A stretch of 64,000 nucleotides of DNA from 20CM-2-65-7 sp963830455 (GTDB lineage Bacteria > Gemmatimonadota > Gemmatimonadetes > Gemmatimonadales > GWC2-71-9). Location of the stretch: NCBI GenBank assembly GCA_963830455.1, contig CAWHMT010000002.1:682001-746000 (forward strand). The letters run 5' to 3'. Position numbers and translations under genes: made by a program. A model generated the notes under the pieces. It made no database searches. It worked only from the letters and a program-made list of their open reading frames with translations, and was not told the DNA's origin. Below are positions 49,812 to 58,054 of the stretch, piece after piece; positions within the stretch are counted from its first letter, which is position 1, and every line of letters starts with the position of its first letter.

Positions 49812-50681
49812 ATGGACACCGTGCGCCGACTGCTGGTCATCGTTCCCACCGCGTTTGTACTCACCGCATGCGCATCCACAGAACCCAACGCCATGCATCG
49901 CGTCCGCGTGTCGGTCGCGATTTCGAATCCTGTCCCTGGTGTGGCCGCCGATCTCATCGTCGCTGGTGACGGCGGATCAGTGAGTATCTCCTCCGCACAA
50001 ATCGTCCTGTCGCGGCTCAAACTGCATGACGACGTCTGTGTCGACGACGAGAGCGAGGACGCCGACGACATCGACGACGCGAACGGCGCGCCGGCCGTGG
50101 AATCTCACGAGCCCGACGGCGACAACCACGATGAGGAAAACGAAGACGAAAACGACGACGCAAACCACGAGGAAGACGATGATGATTGCCCGCCGCTCAC
50201 AGTCGGGCCCGTGTTGATCGCCCTGCCGCTCGATGGGACGACCACCGTCGTGCTCGACGCGTTGGTTCCTGCCGGGACGTACAAGCGGCTGCAAGCGCGG
50301 CTGCACGCCGTCAAAGCCGGCGACGAGGGCGTCGCCGACTTCCTCACCGCTCATCCGGAGTTCGAGGGGATCAGCGTGAAGGTGGTGGGTGTGTTCACCG
50401 ATGCCCAGGGAGCAGCCCACGATTTCACCTTTACCTCGGACATGAATGTGGTGAGCGCGATCAACTTCGAGACGCCCGTGACCGTCGACGCGGGCACCAC
50501 GAACCTGACGATTGACGTGGACGTGGCCAGCTGGTTTACGAGTGCATCAGGAGCGGTGATCGATCCGACGAACTCAGCGAAGCAACGGGCGATCGAAAAG
50601 AACATTCGCGCATCGCTCCGCGCGTGCCGAGACGACGATCGCGACGGCGTCGATGATCATGCAGCGGGGGTGAGTCCTTGA
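49812..50681 (+). CDS. DUF4382-like lipoprotein with acidic stretch
   Basis: 289 residues: signal peptide and lipobox VLTACAST; a strand region (HRVRVSVAISNPV); an extreme Asp/Glu/His/Asn-rich stretch about 75-130 (DDESEDADDIDDANG, DENDDANHEEDDDDC); then strands typical of DUF4382-like proteins (PAGTYKRLQARLHAV, VVSAINFETPVTVDAG) and a C-terminal DRDGVDDHA loop resembling a Ca-binding type. Probably metal-binding and surface-anchored; function unknown. ATG with GGAGG four bases upstream. Confidence 0.7.
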   Translation: MDTVRRLLVIVPTAFVLTACASTEPNAMHRVRVSVAISNPVPGVAADLIVAGDGGSVSISSAQIVLSRLKLHDDVCVDDESEDADDIDDANGAPAVESHEPDGDNHDEENEDENDDANHEEDDDDCPPLTVGPVLIALPLDGTTTVVLDALVPAGTYKRLQARLHAVKAGDEGVADFLTAHPEFEGISVKVVGVFTDAQGAAHDFTFTSDMNVVSAINFETPVTVDAGTTNLTIDVDVASWFTSASGAVIDPTNSAKQRAIEKNIRASLRACRDDDRDGVDDHAAGVSP

Positions 50682-50747
50682 CACGCCGCTGCGTTTCGCG
50701 GTTATTGCCACGAACATGGTGACTCGCACGCCGGTCTGCCGCTGTAG

Positions 50748-50861
50748 GCCGGCCCCGTTCCCGGGGCCCGGCATGGGCGTCGTTTCGTCATAGCGTAAAC
50801 CGTTTTCGAATCGCGCGACCGGCTGTGGCCCCCGAGGAAACCTGGGCCGTGGCCGGTCGCG
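50748..50861 (+). other. Two structured hairpins in the leader of the rhodanese gene
   Basis: In the 214-bp gap before the rhodanese gene. Hairpin 1: GGCCCCG-TTCC-CGGGGCC (50751-50768) with three outer pairs and a bulge, perhaps the terminator of the preceding gene though it lacks a T run. Hairpin 2: a 10-bp outer stem (50814-50823 with 50852-50861) with an inner stem GGCCC/GGGCC, ending GTTGCTTTT, 30 bp before the start codon. It could be an attenuator. No known riboswitch class recognised. Confidence 0.5.
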
Positions 50862-50895
50862 TTGCTTTTGGACCACGCTTCGAGAGGAGAAAGTC

Positions 50896-51783
50896 ATGCC
50901 TGAGACTCTGGCGCCCGTTGCCGACATCGCGACGCGCGGGTACGCACACCCCGAGGTGCTCGTTTCGACCGAGTGGGTGGCCGATCACCTCAAGGACCCC
51001 ACCGTCCGCCTCGTCGAGTCGGACGAAGACGTCCTGCTCTACGAAACCGGACACATCCCCGGCGCCGTCAAGGTCGACTGGGTCGCCGACCTGAACGATC
51101 CGTTGACTCGCGACTACATCGATGGTCCGCGATTTCAGCGGCTGCTGCGTTCCAAGGGCATCAACGACGACACCACCATCGTGTTCTATGGCGACAAGAA
51201 CAACTGGTGGGCGACGTATGCGTTCTGGGTGTTCAAACTCTTCGGCCTGAAGAATCTGCGCGTGCTGGATGGTGGGCGGCTGCGCTGGGTGGACGAAGGC
51301 CGCGAGCTCGTGACGCAAACGCCACGCTACCCTGAGGGCAACATCAGCATCACGGTTCGCAACGACACCGGGCACCGCGCCTTCCGCGATCAGGTGCTGG
51401 AGCACGTGAATCGCGGCAAGCGGCTCGTGGACGTGCGCAGCCCCGAGGAGTATCGGGGCGAGCGGATGCACATGCCCGAGTATCCCAATGAAGGCGCCCT
51501 GCGCGGCGGGCATGTCCCGGGCGCGCGCAGCATTCCGTGGGGTCGCGCGGTCAGTCCGGAGACCCACACGTTCCGGCCGGCCAGCGAGCTGCGCACGATT
51601 TACCAGCAGGAGAACGGCCTGCAGCCCGGCGATGACGTCATCGTCTACTGCCGGATCGGCGAGCGCTCCTCGCACACCTGGTTCGCCCTGACCTACCTCC
51701 TGGGCTTCGAGAGCGTCCGTAACTACGACGGCTCGTGGACCGAGTGGGGGAACCTGGTCCGCGCTCCGGTGGAGAAGCCGTAG
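50896..51783 (+). CDS. Thiosulfate sulfurtransferase (two rhodanese domains)
   Basis: 295 residues with an N-terminal non-catalytic rhodanese domain (about 15-145) and a C-terminal active domain (about 155-290). Active-site loop VIVYCRIGERSSHTW has the catalytic Cys; CRIGERS matches thiosulfate-type enzymes such as actinobacterial SseA/CysA. Cytoplasmic, no signal peptide. ATG with AGAGGAGA upstream. Its stop overlaps the SufU start by one base (TAGTG), so persulfide sulfur is probably passed to Fe-S scaffold assembly. Confidence 0.92.
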   Translation: MPETLAPVADIATRGYAHPEVLVSTEWVADHLKDPTVRLVESDEDVLLYETGHIPGAVKVDWVADLNDPLTRDYIDGPRFQRLLRSKGINDDTTIVFYGDKNNWWATYAFWVFKLFGLKNLRVLDGGRLRWVDEGRELVTQTPRYPEGNISITVRNDTGHRAFRDQVLEHVNRGKRLVDVRSPEEYRGERMHMPEYPNEGALRGGHVPGARSIPWGRAVSPETHTFRPASELRTIYQQENGLQPGDDVIVYCRIGERSSHTWFALTYLLGFESVRNYDGSWTEWGNLVRAPVEKP

Positions 51784-52298
51784 TGGATCAGGAGACGCGG
51801 ATCGCCTGGCTGGTCGATCATTTCAAGCGGCCGCGCCACCGCGGGAAGCTGCCGGACGCAGACGCCCGGGTACCCGGTGGCAACCCGGGCTGTGGCGACA
51901 TCATCACCATGTATCTCAAAGGTCAGGACGGCGAAGATCGTGTGGCGGCCGTGAGTTTCGAGGGGGTCGGCTGCACGCTGAGCCAGGCGGCTGCGTCGAT
52001 CCTCGCCGAGCGCATCAACCGGCAGCAGCCGACGTTTGCCGAGGTCCTCGATTTCGCCTACGAGGAGATGCTGGACCTTCTCGGTCGCGGCATCGCCGCG
52101 TCGCGCCCCCAATGCGCCACGCTGGCGCTCGGCACGCTCAAGGGTGCGGTGAAAACGGTCGAGATGAACCGGAAGCTGCGCGCCGCCGGCCGTAGCGATG
52201 CAGAGATCGCCGAGTTGCGACGGGCGGTGGCGGAGCAGGCCGCCGGCACGGGTCTCGTCATCGGAGACGGGGCCGAGCGCGCCGCTAAGGTCGTCTGA
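51783..52298 (+). CDS. sufU: SufU-type iron-sulfur cluster scaffold
   Basis: 171 residues of the NifU-N/IscU fold with three conserved Cys in their usual places: GGNPGCGDIITMYL (Cys followed by the Asp), GVGCTLSQAAASIL, and RPQCATLALGTLKG. Accepts sulfur and assembles or relays Fe-S clusters, or activates SufS as in Bacillus. The GTG start at 51783 overlaps the rhodanese stop by one base. No sufBCDS genes lie in the window. Confidence 0.88.
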   Translation: MDQETRIAWLVDHFKRPRHRGKLPDADARVPGGNPGCGDIITMYLKGQDGEDRVAAVSFEGVGCTLSQAAASILAERINRQQPTFAEVLDFAYEEMLDLLGRGIAASRPQCATLALGTLKGAVKTVEMNRKLRAAGRSDAEIAELRRAVAEQAAGTGLVIGDGAERAAKVV

Positions 52299-52301
52299 GG
52301 A

Positions 52302-52712
52302 CTACTGCTGGACTACGAAGCGAACCGTGTCGGTCGCGGCGCCGGCGAGCGGCACGTGTTGCCAGTCGCCGAGCACTGCGATGATGCGATGCGTCCCCGG
52401 CGACACACTGGTCCAATGAAACTTGGGTTGCCCGCGCCCCAGGTGAATGATTCCAGGGACGCCCGCCGGGATCTTCTGGTCGAGCGGCCCGGTGTCCACG
52501 TCGAGGAAAAGATGATGGTGCGCCGTGCCGGGCTTCTCGTCCGCCGCGGGCGCTAGTTCGACGCCGGTTGCGGTGAGCACCACGTGCACCACTCCGCCGT
52601 GCACCGTGTCACCGGCGGTTGGAAAGTCGATCGTCACCGCCGGCGGAGATGCGGGCCGGCACGCGAGGAGGAGCATGGCGGCCGCGACGCTGCACACGAG
52701 GACTCGTTTCAC
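52302..52712 (-). CDS. DUF4399 lipoprotein
   Basis: 136 residues: lipobox MLLLACRPA, then a DUF4399 domain with its His-rich signature GTAHHHLFLDVDTG, GIIHLGRGQPKF and SPGTHRIIAVLGDWQHVP. The clustered His residues suggest metal (possibly copper) binding outside the cytoplasm. Convergent with SufU, 3 bp apart; likely an independent gene. Confidence 0.85.
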   Translation of the reverse strand: MKRVLVCSVAAAMLLLACRPASPPAVTIDFPTAGDTVHGGVVHVVLTATGVELAPAADEKPGTAHHHLFLDVDTGPLDQKIPAGVPGIIHLGRGQPKFHWTSVSPGTHRIIAVLGDWQHVPLAGAATDTVRFVVQQ

Positions 52713-52733
52713 GCCGCTTACGTTACTCCGGAT

Positions 52734-53093
52734 CTAGCGATCTGACCAGACCGCAAGCTCGTTTCCGCTCGGGTCGGCGAAGTGGAATCGCCGGCCCCCG
52801 GGAAAACTGAAGATCGGCTTGACGATCTTCCCGCCCGCGGTGCGCACTCGCTGCTCCATGGCCGCAAGATCGACCGCGAACATCACCACCAGCACGGTGC
52901 CGGGTTTAGCCGCATCGGCTGTGTGGAACCCCCCCGCGATCCGGCCGTCCTCGAAGCTCGTGTACTCGGGCCCGTAGTCGGTGAACTTCCAGCCGAAGAC
53001 ATCGTGATAGAACCGCTTCGTGGCCGCGATGTTCGTCGCGGCCATTTCGATGTAATCGATGCGACGATCGTGCTTCGCATCCTGGGGCGCCAT
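52734..53093 (-). CDS. VOC-superfamily protein (glyoxalase-like)
   Basis: 119 residues with one pair of beta-alpha-beta-beta-beta units: IDYIEMAATNIAATKRFYHDVFGW at the start, YTSFEDGRIAGGF, and HFADPSGNELAVWSD with the usual Glu ligand. Substrate not predictable; members detoxify aldehydes, modify antibiotics or act as dioxygenases. ATG at 53093; 17 bp after the DinB-like gene, so probably co-transcribed. Confidence 0.85.
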   Translation of the reverse strand: MAPQDAKHDRRIDYIEMAATNIAATKRFYHDVFGWKFTDYGPEYTSFEDGRIAGGFHTADAAKPGTVLVVMFAVDLAAMEQRVRTAGGKIVKPIFSFPGGRRFHFADPSGNELAVWSDR

Positions 53094-53110
53094 GGTCGTG
53101 TCGTCCCCGA

Positions 53111-53671
53111 CTACATGCCGCTGCGGCGCTGCGCCGTGGGCGGGATCAGGCCGTTCAGCCGCAGGTAGTTCGCTTCCTGGCTGTAATGATCGGCCCAGTC
53201 TCCCACGGTGATCAACACCGCGGCCGCGCGCGTCAGGTTCATGCCGAACATCGCGACCGGCTCTGCCAGCTTCGAGTCGTCCATGCGTGCGAACGCCTGC
53301 TCGCAGAACTGGAACGTCTCCTTGAGGCGGGCGACGAGCTGCTCCTTGGTGGCCGTCGTATCCATGGCGGTGCGCTGCGGCACTTCGATGCCGGCGGTCT
53401 TGCCGCAGAGGATGTCGTTGCCTTCGTTCGCCAGGTGCACCTGGATCTGCGCGAAGCTCATTTGGGCCGGGGTGGGGCGGTAATTGTACTTGTCGGCCGG
53501 CATCGCCTCGGCGGCGGCAACAAGTATGCGCGCGTACCGCTGCTCCACGTTCCGCAGCGCGTCGGCGACGGGGTTCGCCGAGGGTGCGGCAGCGGCGGCG
53601 CTCGCTTGCGCCGCAACAGTCTGCGGGAACGCGGCGCAGGCAAGGATGACGATCAGGGCTCGTGGTTGCAT
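53111..53671 (-). CDS. Exported DinB-family protein
   Basis: 186 residues: signal peptide (LIVILACAAFPQTVAAQ), then a four-helix DinB/YfiT-like bundle: YNYRPTPAQMSFAQIQVHLA (first metal His) and TVGDWADHYSQEANYLRL (further His). The family binds a divalent metal; many are thiol-dependent transferases, but export suggests another role. Function unknown. Confidence 0.8.
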   Translation of the reverse strand: MQPRALIVILACAAFPQTVAAQASAAAAAPSANPVADALRNVEQRYARILVAAAEAMPADKYNYRPTPAQMSFAQIQVHLANEGNDILCGKTAGIEVPQRTAMDTTATKEQLVARLKETFQFCEQAFARMDDSKLAEPVAMFGMNLTRAAAVLITVGDWADHYSQEANYLRLNGLIPPTAQRRSGM

Positions 53672-53803
53672 TGTGAGACTCCGAAGAATGAGAGGGATGT
53701 GGATTCTGTCGCAACGGTTTCGTCCGCGCTAGCGGCGCATCCGGCGGTCTGACAGTCCGATGACACGGACTCGGCTCGAAAGCTAGATTCCTCCGGCAAT
53801 CCC

Positions 53804-54985
53804 ATGGCGACACGCACTCGAGCTCCCACTGTGCAACGAACCCGGCGCGCGACGCAGCCGGCACAGTCCGCCGGCGCGTCTCCTTCCCCCGCGCCGCGGA
53901 GCGTCGTCAGCTCCGAGACCGGCCGGACCTATCAGTTCGAACGGCTGATCGGCAAGGGCGGCTTCGGCGAAGTCTATCTCGCCACGCCGCACCCGCGCGG
54001 CGCGTTACCGCCGCAGGTCTGCGTGAAGATCAGCGAACGACTGGTCCCGTGGCTGCGCGAAGCCTATTTCGCCGAGCTCGTCGGCCGTGAGCTGCGCGCG
54101 CTGCGGATCCATGACCGGTTCGTGGTGCTGGACGGTGACCGCCCGCGCTACTGCCTGGCGATGGAATATGCCGAGCATGGCGATCTTGGCACCTGGCTCG
54201 AGCGCCGGGGTCCGCAGCCCGAGCGGTTCGTGCGCCGGGAGATTGCCGCGGTCCTGGCGGTGCTCGACGCGCTGCATCGCGGCCAGGCGCTGCATCGCGA
54301 TCTGACGCCGTTCAACGTATTCGTGTGCGAGGGCGAGCAGCTCAAGCTCGGCGACTTCGGCATCGCGACGCATCAGCTCAGCCGCCGCGGTGTGACCGCG
54401 GACGCATTCAATCTCTTCAACGTCCCGAACGAGATCGCGTGGGGCAGGGTCCGGCGCTGGCAGCAGCGCGACGACATCTATCAGGTCGGGTTGATCGCCG
54501 CCATGCTGCTGCGCGGCGACATCACGAGCCCGATTCGCAGCCGGGACGTGCGCACGCTGCCCTGCAGCGATCATCTCAAGGAAGTCATTCACCGCTGCCT
54601 CGGCTCGCGCGGCCGGCGCTACGACGCGGCGGGCGCGCTGATAACCGCGTTACGACATCATACTACGGCGCCGCACTTCGGACGGGTGAGCAGCCTCGCG
54701 GGCAAGCGGGTCTCGTTCACCGGGTTCCTGAGCCGCCCTCGAGATGAAGCGATCGCAGCGGCCCGAAAGGCGGGCGCCGTGATCCACAGTAAGCCGGGTC
54801 GTTCCACGGACGTCCTGGTCCGTGGGCGTCCCAACGCGCTGCAGATCGCCGGCGCGGGCGGCGGCACGAAGCTCATGGAAATCCGGCGTCTGGCGGCGCG
54901 TGGTCACCTCGTGAAAGTCATCAGCGACCGGCAGTTCTGGAAGCTCGTCGGCGCAGCGCGCCCGCGTCGCGTTCGGAGATCCTAG
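53804..54985 (+). CDS. Hanks-type Ser/Thr protein kinase fused to a BRCT domain
   Basis: 393 residues. Kinase about 42-290: glycine loop IGKGGFGEVYLA (49-60), VAIK-type Lys in VCVKIS (75), HRDLTPFN (163-170), DFG (184-186). C-terminal domain 298-385 matches the BRCT fold of NAD-dependent DNA ligase: LAGKRVSFTGFLSRPRDEAI, a Gly-containing second strand, GGGTKLMEIRRLAARGH, and VISDRQFWKLVG. No membrane segment, so cytoplasmic. BRCT domains read phosphoproteins or DNA ends, so a kinase carrying one could act in DNA damage signalling (inference). Confidence 0.85.
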   Translation: MATRTRAPTVQRTRRATQPAQSAGASPSPAPRSVVSSETGRTYQFERLIGKGGFGEVYLATPHPRGALPPQVCVKISERLVPWLREAYFAELVGRELRALRIHDRFVVLDGDRPRYCLAMEYAEHGDLGTWLERRGPQPERFVRREIAAVLAVLDALHRGQALHRDLTPFNVFVCEGEQLKLGDFGIATHQLSRRGVTADAFNLFNVPNEIAWGRVRRWQQRDDIYQVGLIAAMLLRGDITSPIRSRDVRTLPCSDHLKEVIHRCLGSRGRRYDAAGALITALRHHTTAPHFGRVSSLAGKRVSFTGFLSRPRDEAIAAARKAGAVIHSKPGRSTDVLVRGRPNALQIAGAGGGTKLMEIRRLAARGHLVKVISDRQFWKLVGAARPRRVRRS

Positions 54986-55692
54986 CGGTCCGGCGTAATC
55001 ACCACGTTGCGAAAGTGTCCTACGGTGCCCGGCCCGGTCCACAGCGCGACCCCGCCGCGCGCCGTCGCGCCTGACTTCACGTCGCTGACAATCAAGACCG
55101 GTTGCGGGTTATCGTGCACGTACAGGCGCGCCTGGCCGCCCCGGACTTCGATTCTGATCTTCGTCCAGACGCCAGGCATCAGATCGACGTACGACTCGTA
55201 CTTGCCCGGGGTCTCCTGGCGCAGCCGGAACCAGGGCCATTGCGGATGGGAGATGTACTGCGTCGTGTGATTGCGGCGCTCCTGATCCTCGGCGCGACCG
55301 TTCGTGGGGCGTAGATAGAAGGCGTCATACGTGCGCAGGTCGGGCTGCAGCCGGAACGCGATGCCGACGAAACCGCGGGCCCCTTCGCCGGCGCCCGGAG
55401 CGGGTGCTCCCGCAATCTCGGCCTCGATCACGCCGCTCGAGAACTCCACCCCCTCAATCTGCGCGAGCTGCTCGACCTGAGCGCGCTGCTCCGGCGTCAT
55501 CGCAGCCATCTGCTGGAGAATCTCGGGAGTCATCGTCAGTCGGACGCCCTTCTTGCCATCGAGCGTCGCCGCTTCCGCCACCACGTTGGTGAGCCGTAGA
55601 CCGGTGGCGGACTCGAGCGGATAATTCCGCGCTTGCGACGACGCAGTGCGGACAAGGAGGAGCGCGGCAATTGCAATCATGGCCAGTCGCAT
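54982..55692 (-). CDS. Exported concanavalin/LamG-like (DUF1080-related) protein
   Basis: 236 residues: signal peptide (MIAIAALLLVRTASSQA), then a jelly-roll region: GFVGIAFRLQPDLRTYDAFY, YISHPQWPWFRLRQE, WTKIRIEVRGGQARLYV and GGVALWTGPGTVGHFRNVVI, the pattern of DUF1080/laminin-G sugar-binding domains. Probably binds or hydrolyses a saccharide. Overlaps the convergent kinase gene by four bases. Confidence 0.7.
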   Translation of the reverse strand: MRLAMIAIAALLLVRTASSQARNYPLESATGLRLTNVVAEAATLDGKKGVRLTMTPEILQQMAAMTPEQRAQVEQLAQIEGVEFSSGVIEAEIAGAPAPGAGEGARGFVGIAFRLQPDLRTYDAFYLRPTNGRAEDQERRNHTTQYISHPQWPWFRLRQETPGKYESYVDLMPGVWTKIRIEVRGGQARLYVHDNPQPVLIVSDVKSGATARGGVALWTGPGTVGHFRNVVITPDR

Positions 55693-55781
55693 ACAGGAGC
55701 CTCCGGGGTCGTGAGACTAGCACAAGCCAACAGGTCGCAGCAACGTAGAGCCGTACGCCAACCGCCGTCCGGAGGCTTCAA

Positions 55782-57287
55782 ATGGATCGCCGCACCTTCC
55801 TGCAGGACTCGGCTGCTGCTGCCGCCGCACTGACCGTCCCCGGTGTCGCCTGGACGCAACAGTCGGACCTGGCACCCGTCTTCACTCAAATCGAACGACA
55901 GCACGATGCCACCGTCGCACGGCTCCAGACCTGGATCCGCCAGCCGTCGATCGCGGCCGAGCAGCGCGGCATGAACGAGGGCTGTGAGCTCACGATGCAG
56001 ATGTTGCGCGACGCCGGGTTCGGGCAGGTCACGAAGATCCCGAGCGACGGCCAGCCGGGCATCTTTGCGACGCTCGACGCCGGGGCGCCGCGCACGCTCG
56101 GTGTGTACTTCATGTACGACGTGAAGCAGGTCGATCCCGCCGAATGGTCGTCGCCGCCCTGGGACGCCGCGCTCGTGGACAAGCCCGGCCTCGGCAAGGT
56201 CGTCATGGGCCGCGGCGCCGTGAATCAGAAGGGCCCTGAAGCGTCATTCATCGCGGCGCTGCACGCGATTCGTGGGGCGAATCGGAAGCTGCCGGTGAAT
56301 CTGGTGCTCGTCGCCGAAGGCGAGGAAGAAATCGGCTCGCCGCACTTCGCCCAGATCGTCCGGCGTCCTGAAATCCTGGACGCGCTGAAGAAGACCGCCG
56401 GGATCTTCATGCCTTCGGCCTCGCAGGGGCTCGACGGCCAGGTGACGATCACGTTCGGCGCGAAGGGCGTCATCGAAGTCGAGCTGGTCTCGACCGGTGA
56501 GCGCTGGGGCCGCGGACCCCAGAAAGACATCCACTCGAGCAACAAGGCCCGCGTGGACAGCCCAGCCTGGCACCTCGTGCAGGCGCTGCACACGCTGGTC
56601 TCCGCGGACGGGAACGATCCCGCCATCGAAGGCTTTGCCGACAAGGCGCGGCCGCTCTCAGCGAGCGAGAAGACGATGATCGCGGATGCGGCGCGGCGGC
56701 TCGATGAGAGCGGCGCCAAGCGGCTGCTCGGCGTGCAGCGCTGGGTGCGCGATGTGAGTTGGCAGGAGGCGCTCGAGCTCTTGATGTCTCGACCCACGGT
56801 CAACATCGAAGGGTTGGTGGGCGGCTACACCGGACCGGGCGGCAAGACGATTCTGCCGTACCGGGCGGTGGCCAAGCTCGACCTCCGGCTCGTCCCCGAC
56901 ATGAGGGCGGACGAGGCGCTGGCCGCTCTCAAAGCGCACCTCGCGAAGCACGGATTCGGTGACATCGAGGTCAACATGACCGGCGGCTACGATCCCACCA
57001 GCACGCCGCTCGATGCGATGCTGATTCGCGCGCAGGAAGCGGTGTACCGGCGCTCGCAGATCGATCCGATCCGGCTGCCGCGCAACGCGGGCTCGTGGCC
57101 CGGCTATGTCTTCACGGGGGATCCGCTGCGCCTGGCGGCGGGACACTTCGGGATGGGCCACGGCAGCGGCGCCCACGCGCCCGACGAGTACTACGTCATC
57201 GACTCGACGAATCCGAAGGTGCAGGGGATCGACGGCGCGGTGCGGTCGTACGTGGAATACCTGTACGAGGTGGCGCGCACGCGCTAA
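55782..57287 (+). CDS. Tat-exported M20-family metallohydrolase with altered metal ligands
   Basis: 501 residues with Tat signal MDRRTFLQDSAAAAAAL. M20/ArgE-DapE layout: catalytic domain, inserted dimerisation domain (HSSNKARVDSPAWHLV on), C-terminal catalytic return. The usual HxD ligand pair reads YFMYDVKQVDP (Met 111 for His), and the bridging Asp in GRGAxDxKG reads GRGAVNQKG (Asn 148), while EGEEEIGS and the late GMGHGSGAHAPDE (His) are kept. Either a variant subfamily or catalytically weakened. Likely a periplasmic dipeptidase or amidase by descent. Confidence 0.82.
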   Translation: MDRRTFLQDSAAAAAALTVPGVAWTQQSDLAPVFTQIERQHDATVARLQTWIRQPSIAAEQRGMNEGCELTMQMLRDAGFGQVTKIPSDGQPGIFATLDAGAPRTLGVYFMYDVKQVDPAEWSSPPWDAALVDKPGLGKVVMGRGAVNQKGPEASFIAALHAIRGANRKLPVNLVLVAEGEEEIGSPHFAQIVRRPEILDALKKTAGIFMPSASQGLDGQVTITFGAKGVIEVELVSTGERWGRGPQKDIHSSNKARVDSPAWHLVQALHTLVSADGNDPAIEGFADKARPLSASEKTMIADAARRLDESGAKRLLGVQRWVRDVSWQEALELLMSRPTVNIEGLVGGYTGPGGKTILPYRAVAKLDLRLVPDMRADEALAALKAHLAKHGFGDIEVNMTGGYDPTSTPLDAMLIRAQEAVYRRSQIDPIRLPRNAGSWPGYVFTGDPLRLAAGHFGMGHGSGAHAPDEYYVIDSTNPKVQGIDGAVRSYVEYLYEVARTR

Positions 57288-58054
57288 GGGAGCCGGCGGA
57301 TCTCCACCTTCCGGAAATCGATGGGATGACTCTCGCTCTGTAGGGCGATGTATCCGGCCGTGAGCGGCTTGCCGTCCTGCTTCACGGCCGGATCGTAGTT
57401 GTTGACCACCCCGCCGCCAATCTGCGGCTTCGAGTACTCGAAGACCGTATCGCCGTTCACGATGTGCTTGATCAGCGAATCGCCGAGCACCATCACCTCG
57501 ACACGCACCCACTGCTCGCCGTTGTAGGTCTTGGACCGTGAATTGAGGCAGTGTTCTGTGATCAGCTGCCCGTGCATGACGACGTTGGTGCCGGGGGTGC
57601 AGAGATTCGCCGTGGACCGCTCACCCGTGCCGTTGCCGCCGAGCAGTTGGACCTCGATCGAGATCGGAAAGTCCTGATCCTTCGCCATGCTCCTCGCGGA
57701 TTGAGAGTGAATCATGACGCCACTGTTGCGGAGCGCCCAGTCCGCCCCACCACGCGCCTGCTCTCCGACGAACCGGTACTCGACGGCCACGACGTAGTGA
57801 GAGAACGGCTCGCGGTAGAAGATGTGACCGAACTGATTGTTGAACGACTCATAGCCGTCGTAGCGAACCTTGAGCAGCCCGTCCTCGACGCGAAACGTGT
57901 TCGCGAAGTTGTCGTTGAGATCGTGGCCGCTGATCTTGACGTCCCAGCCGTCCAGGTTCTTGCCGTTGAACAACTGGATCCAATCGCTCGATTCGCGGGC
58001 GGGCGCCTGCACCAAGACGCACGCCGCGCTGGCCACCAGCATCGATTTCATCAT
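57284..58054 (-). CDS. DUF1080 protein (3-keto-disaccharide hydrolase-like), exported
   Basis: 256 residues: signal peptide (SMLVASAACVLVQAPA), then the DUF1080 jelly roll: WIQLFNGKNLDGWDVKISGH, NTFRVEDGLLKV, NSGVMIHSQSA, IEVQLLGGNG, and the closing GYIALQSESHPIDFRKVEIRRL. Family members hydrolyse 3-keto-sugars or bind glycans in the periplasm. Its ATG overlaps the GH3 stop by one base (TGATG), placing it last in the NagB-GH3-DUF1080 operon. It overlaps the convergent M20 gene by four bases. Confidence 0.88.
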   Translation of the reverse strand: MMKSMLVASAACVLVQAPARESSDWIQLFNGKNLDGWDVKISGHDLNDNFANTFRVEDGLLKVRYDGYESFNNQFGHIFYREPFSHYVVAVEYRFVGEQARGGADWALRNSGVMIHSQSARSMAKDQDFPISIEVQLLGGNGTGERSTANLCTPGTNVVMHGQLITEHCLNSRSKTYNGEQWVRVEVMVLGDSLIKHIVNGDTVFEYSKPQIGGGVVNNYDPAVKQDGKPLTAGYIALQSESHPIDFRKVEIRRLP

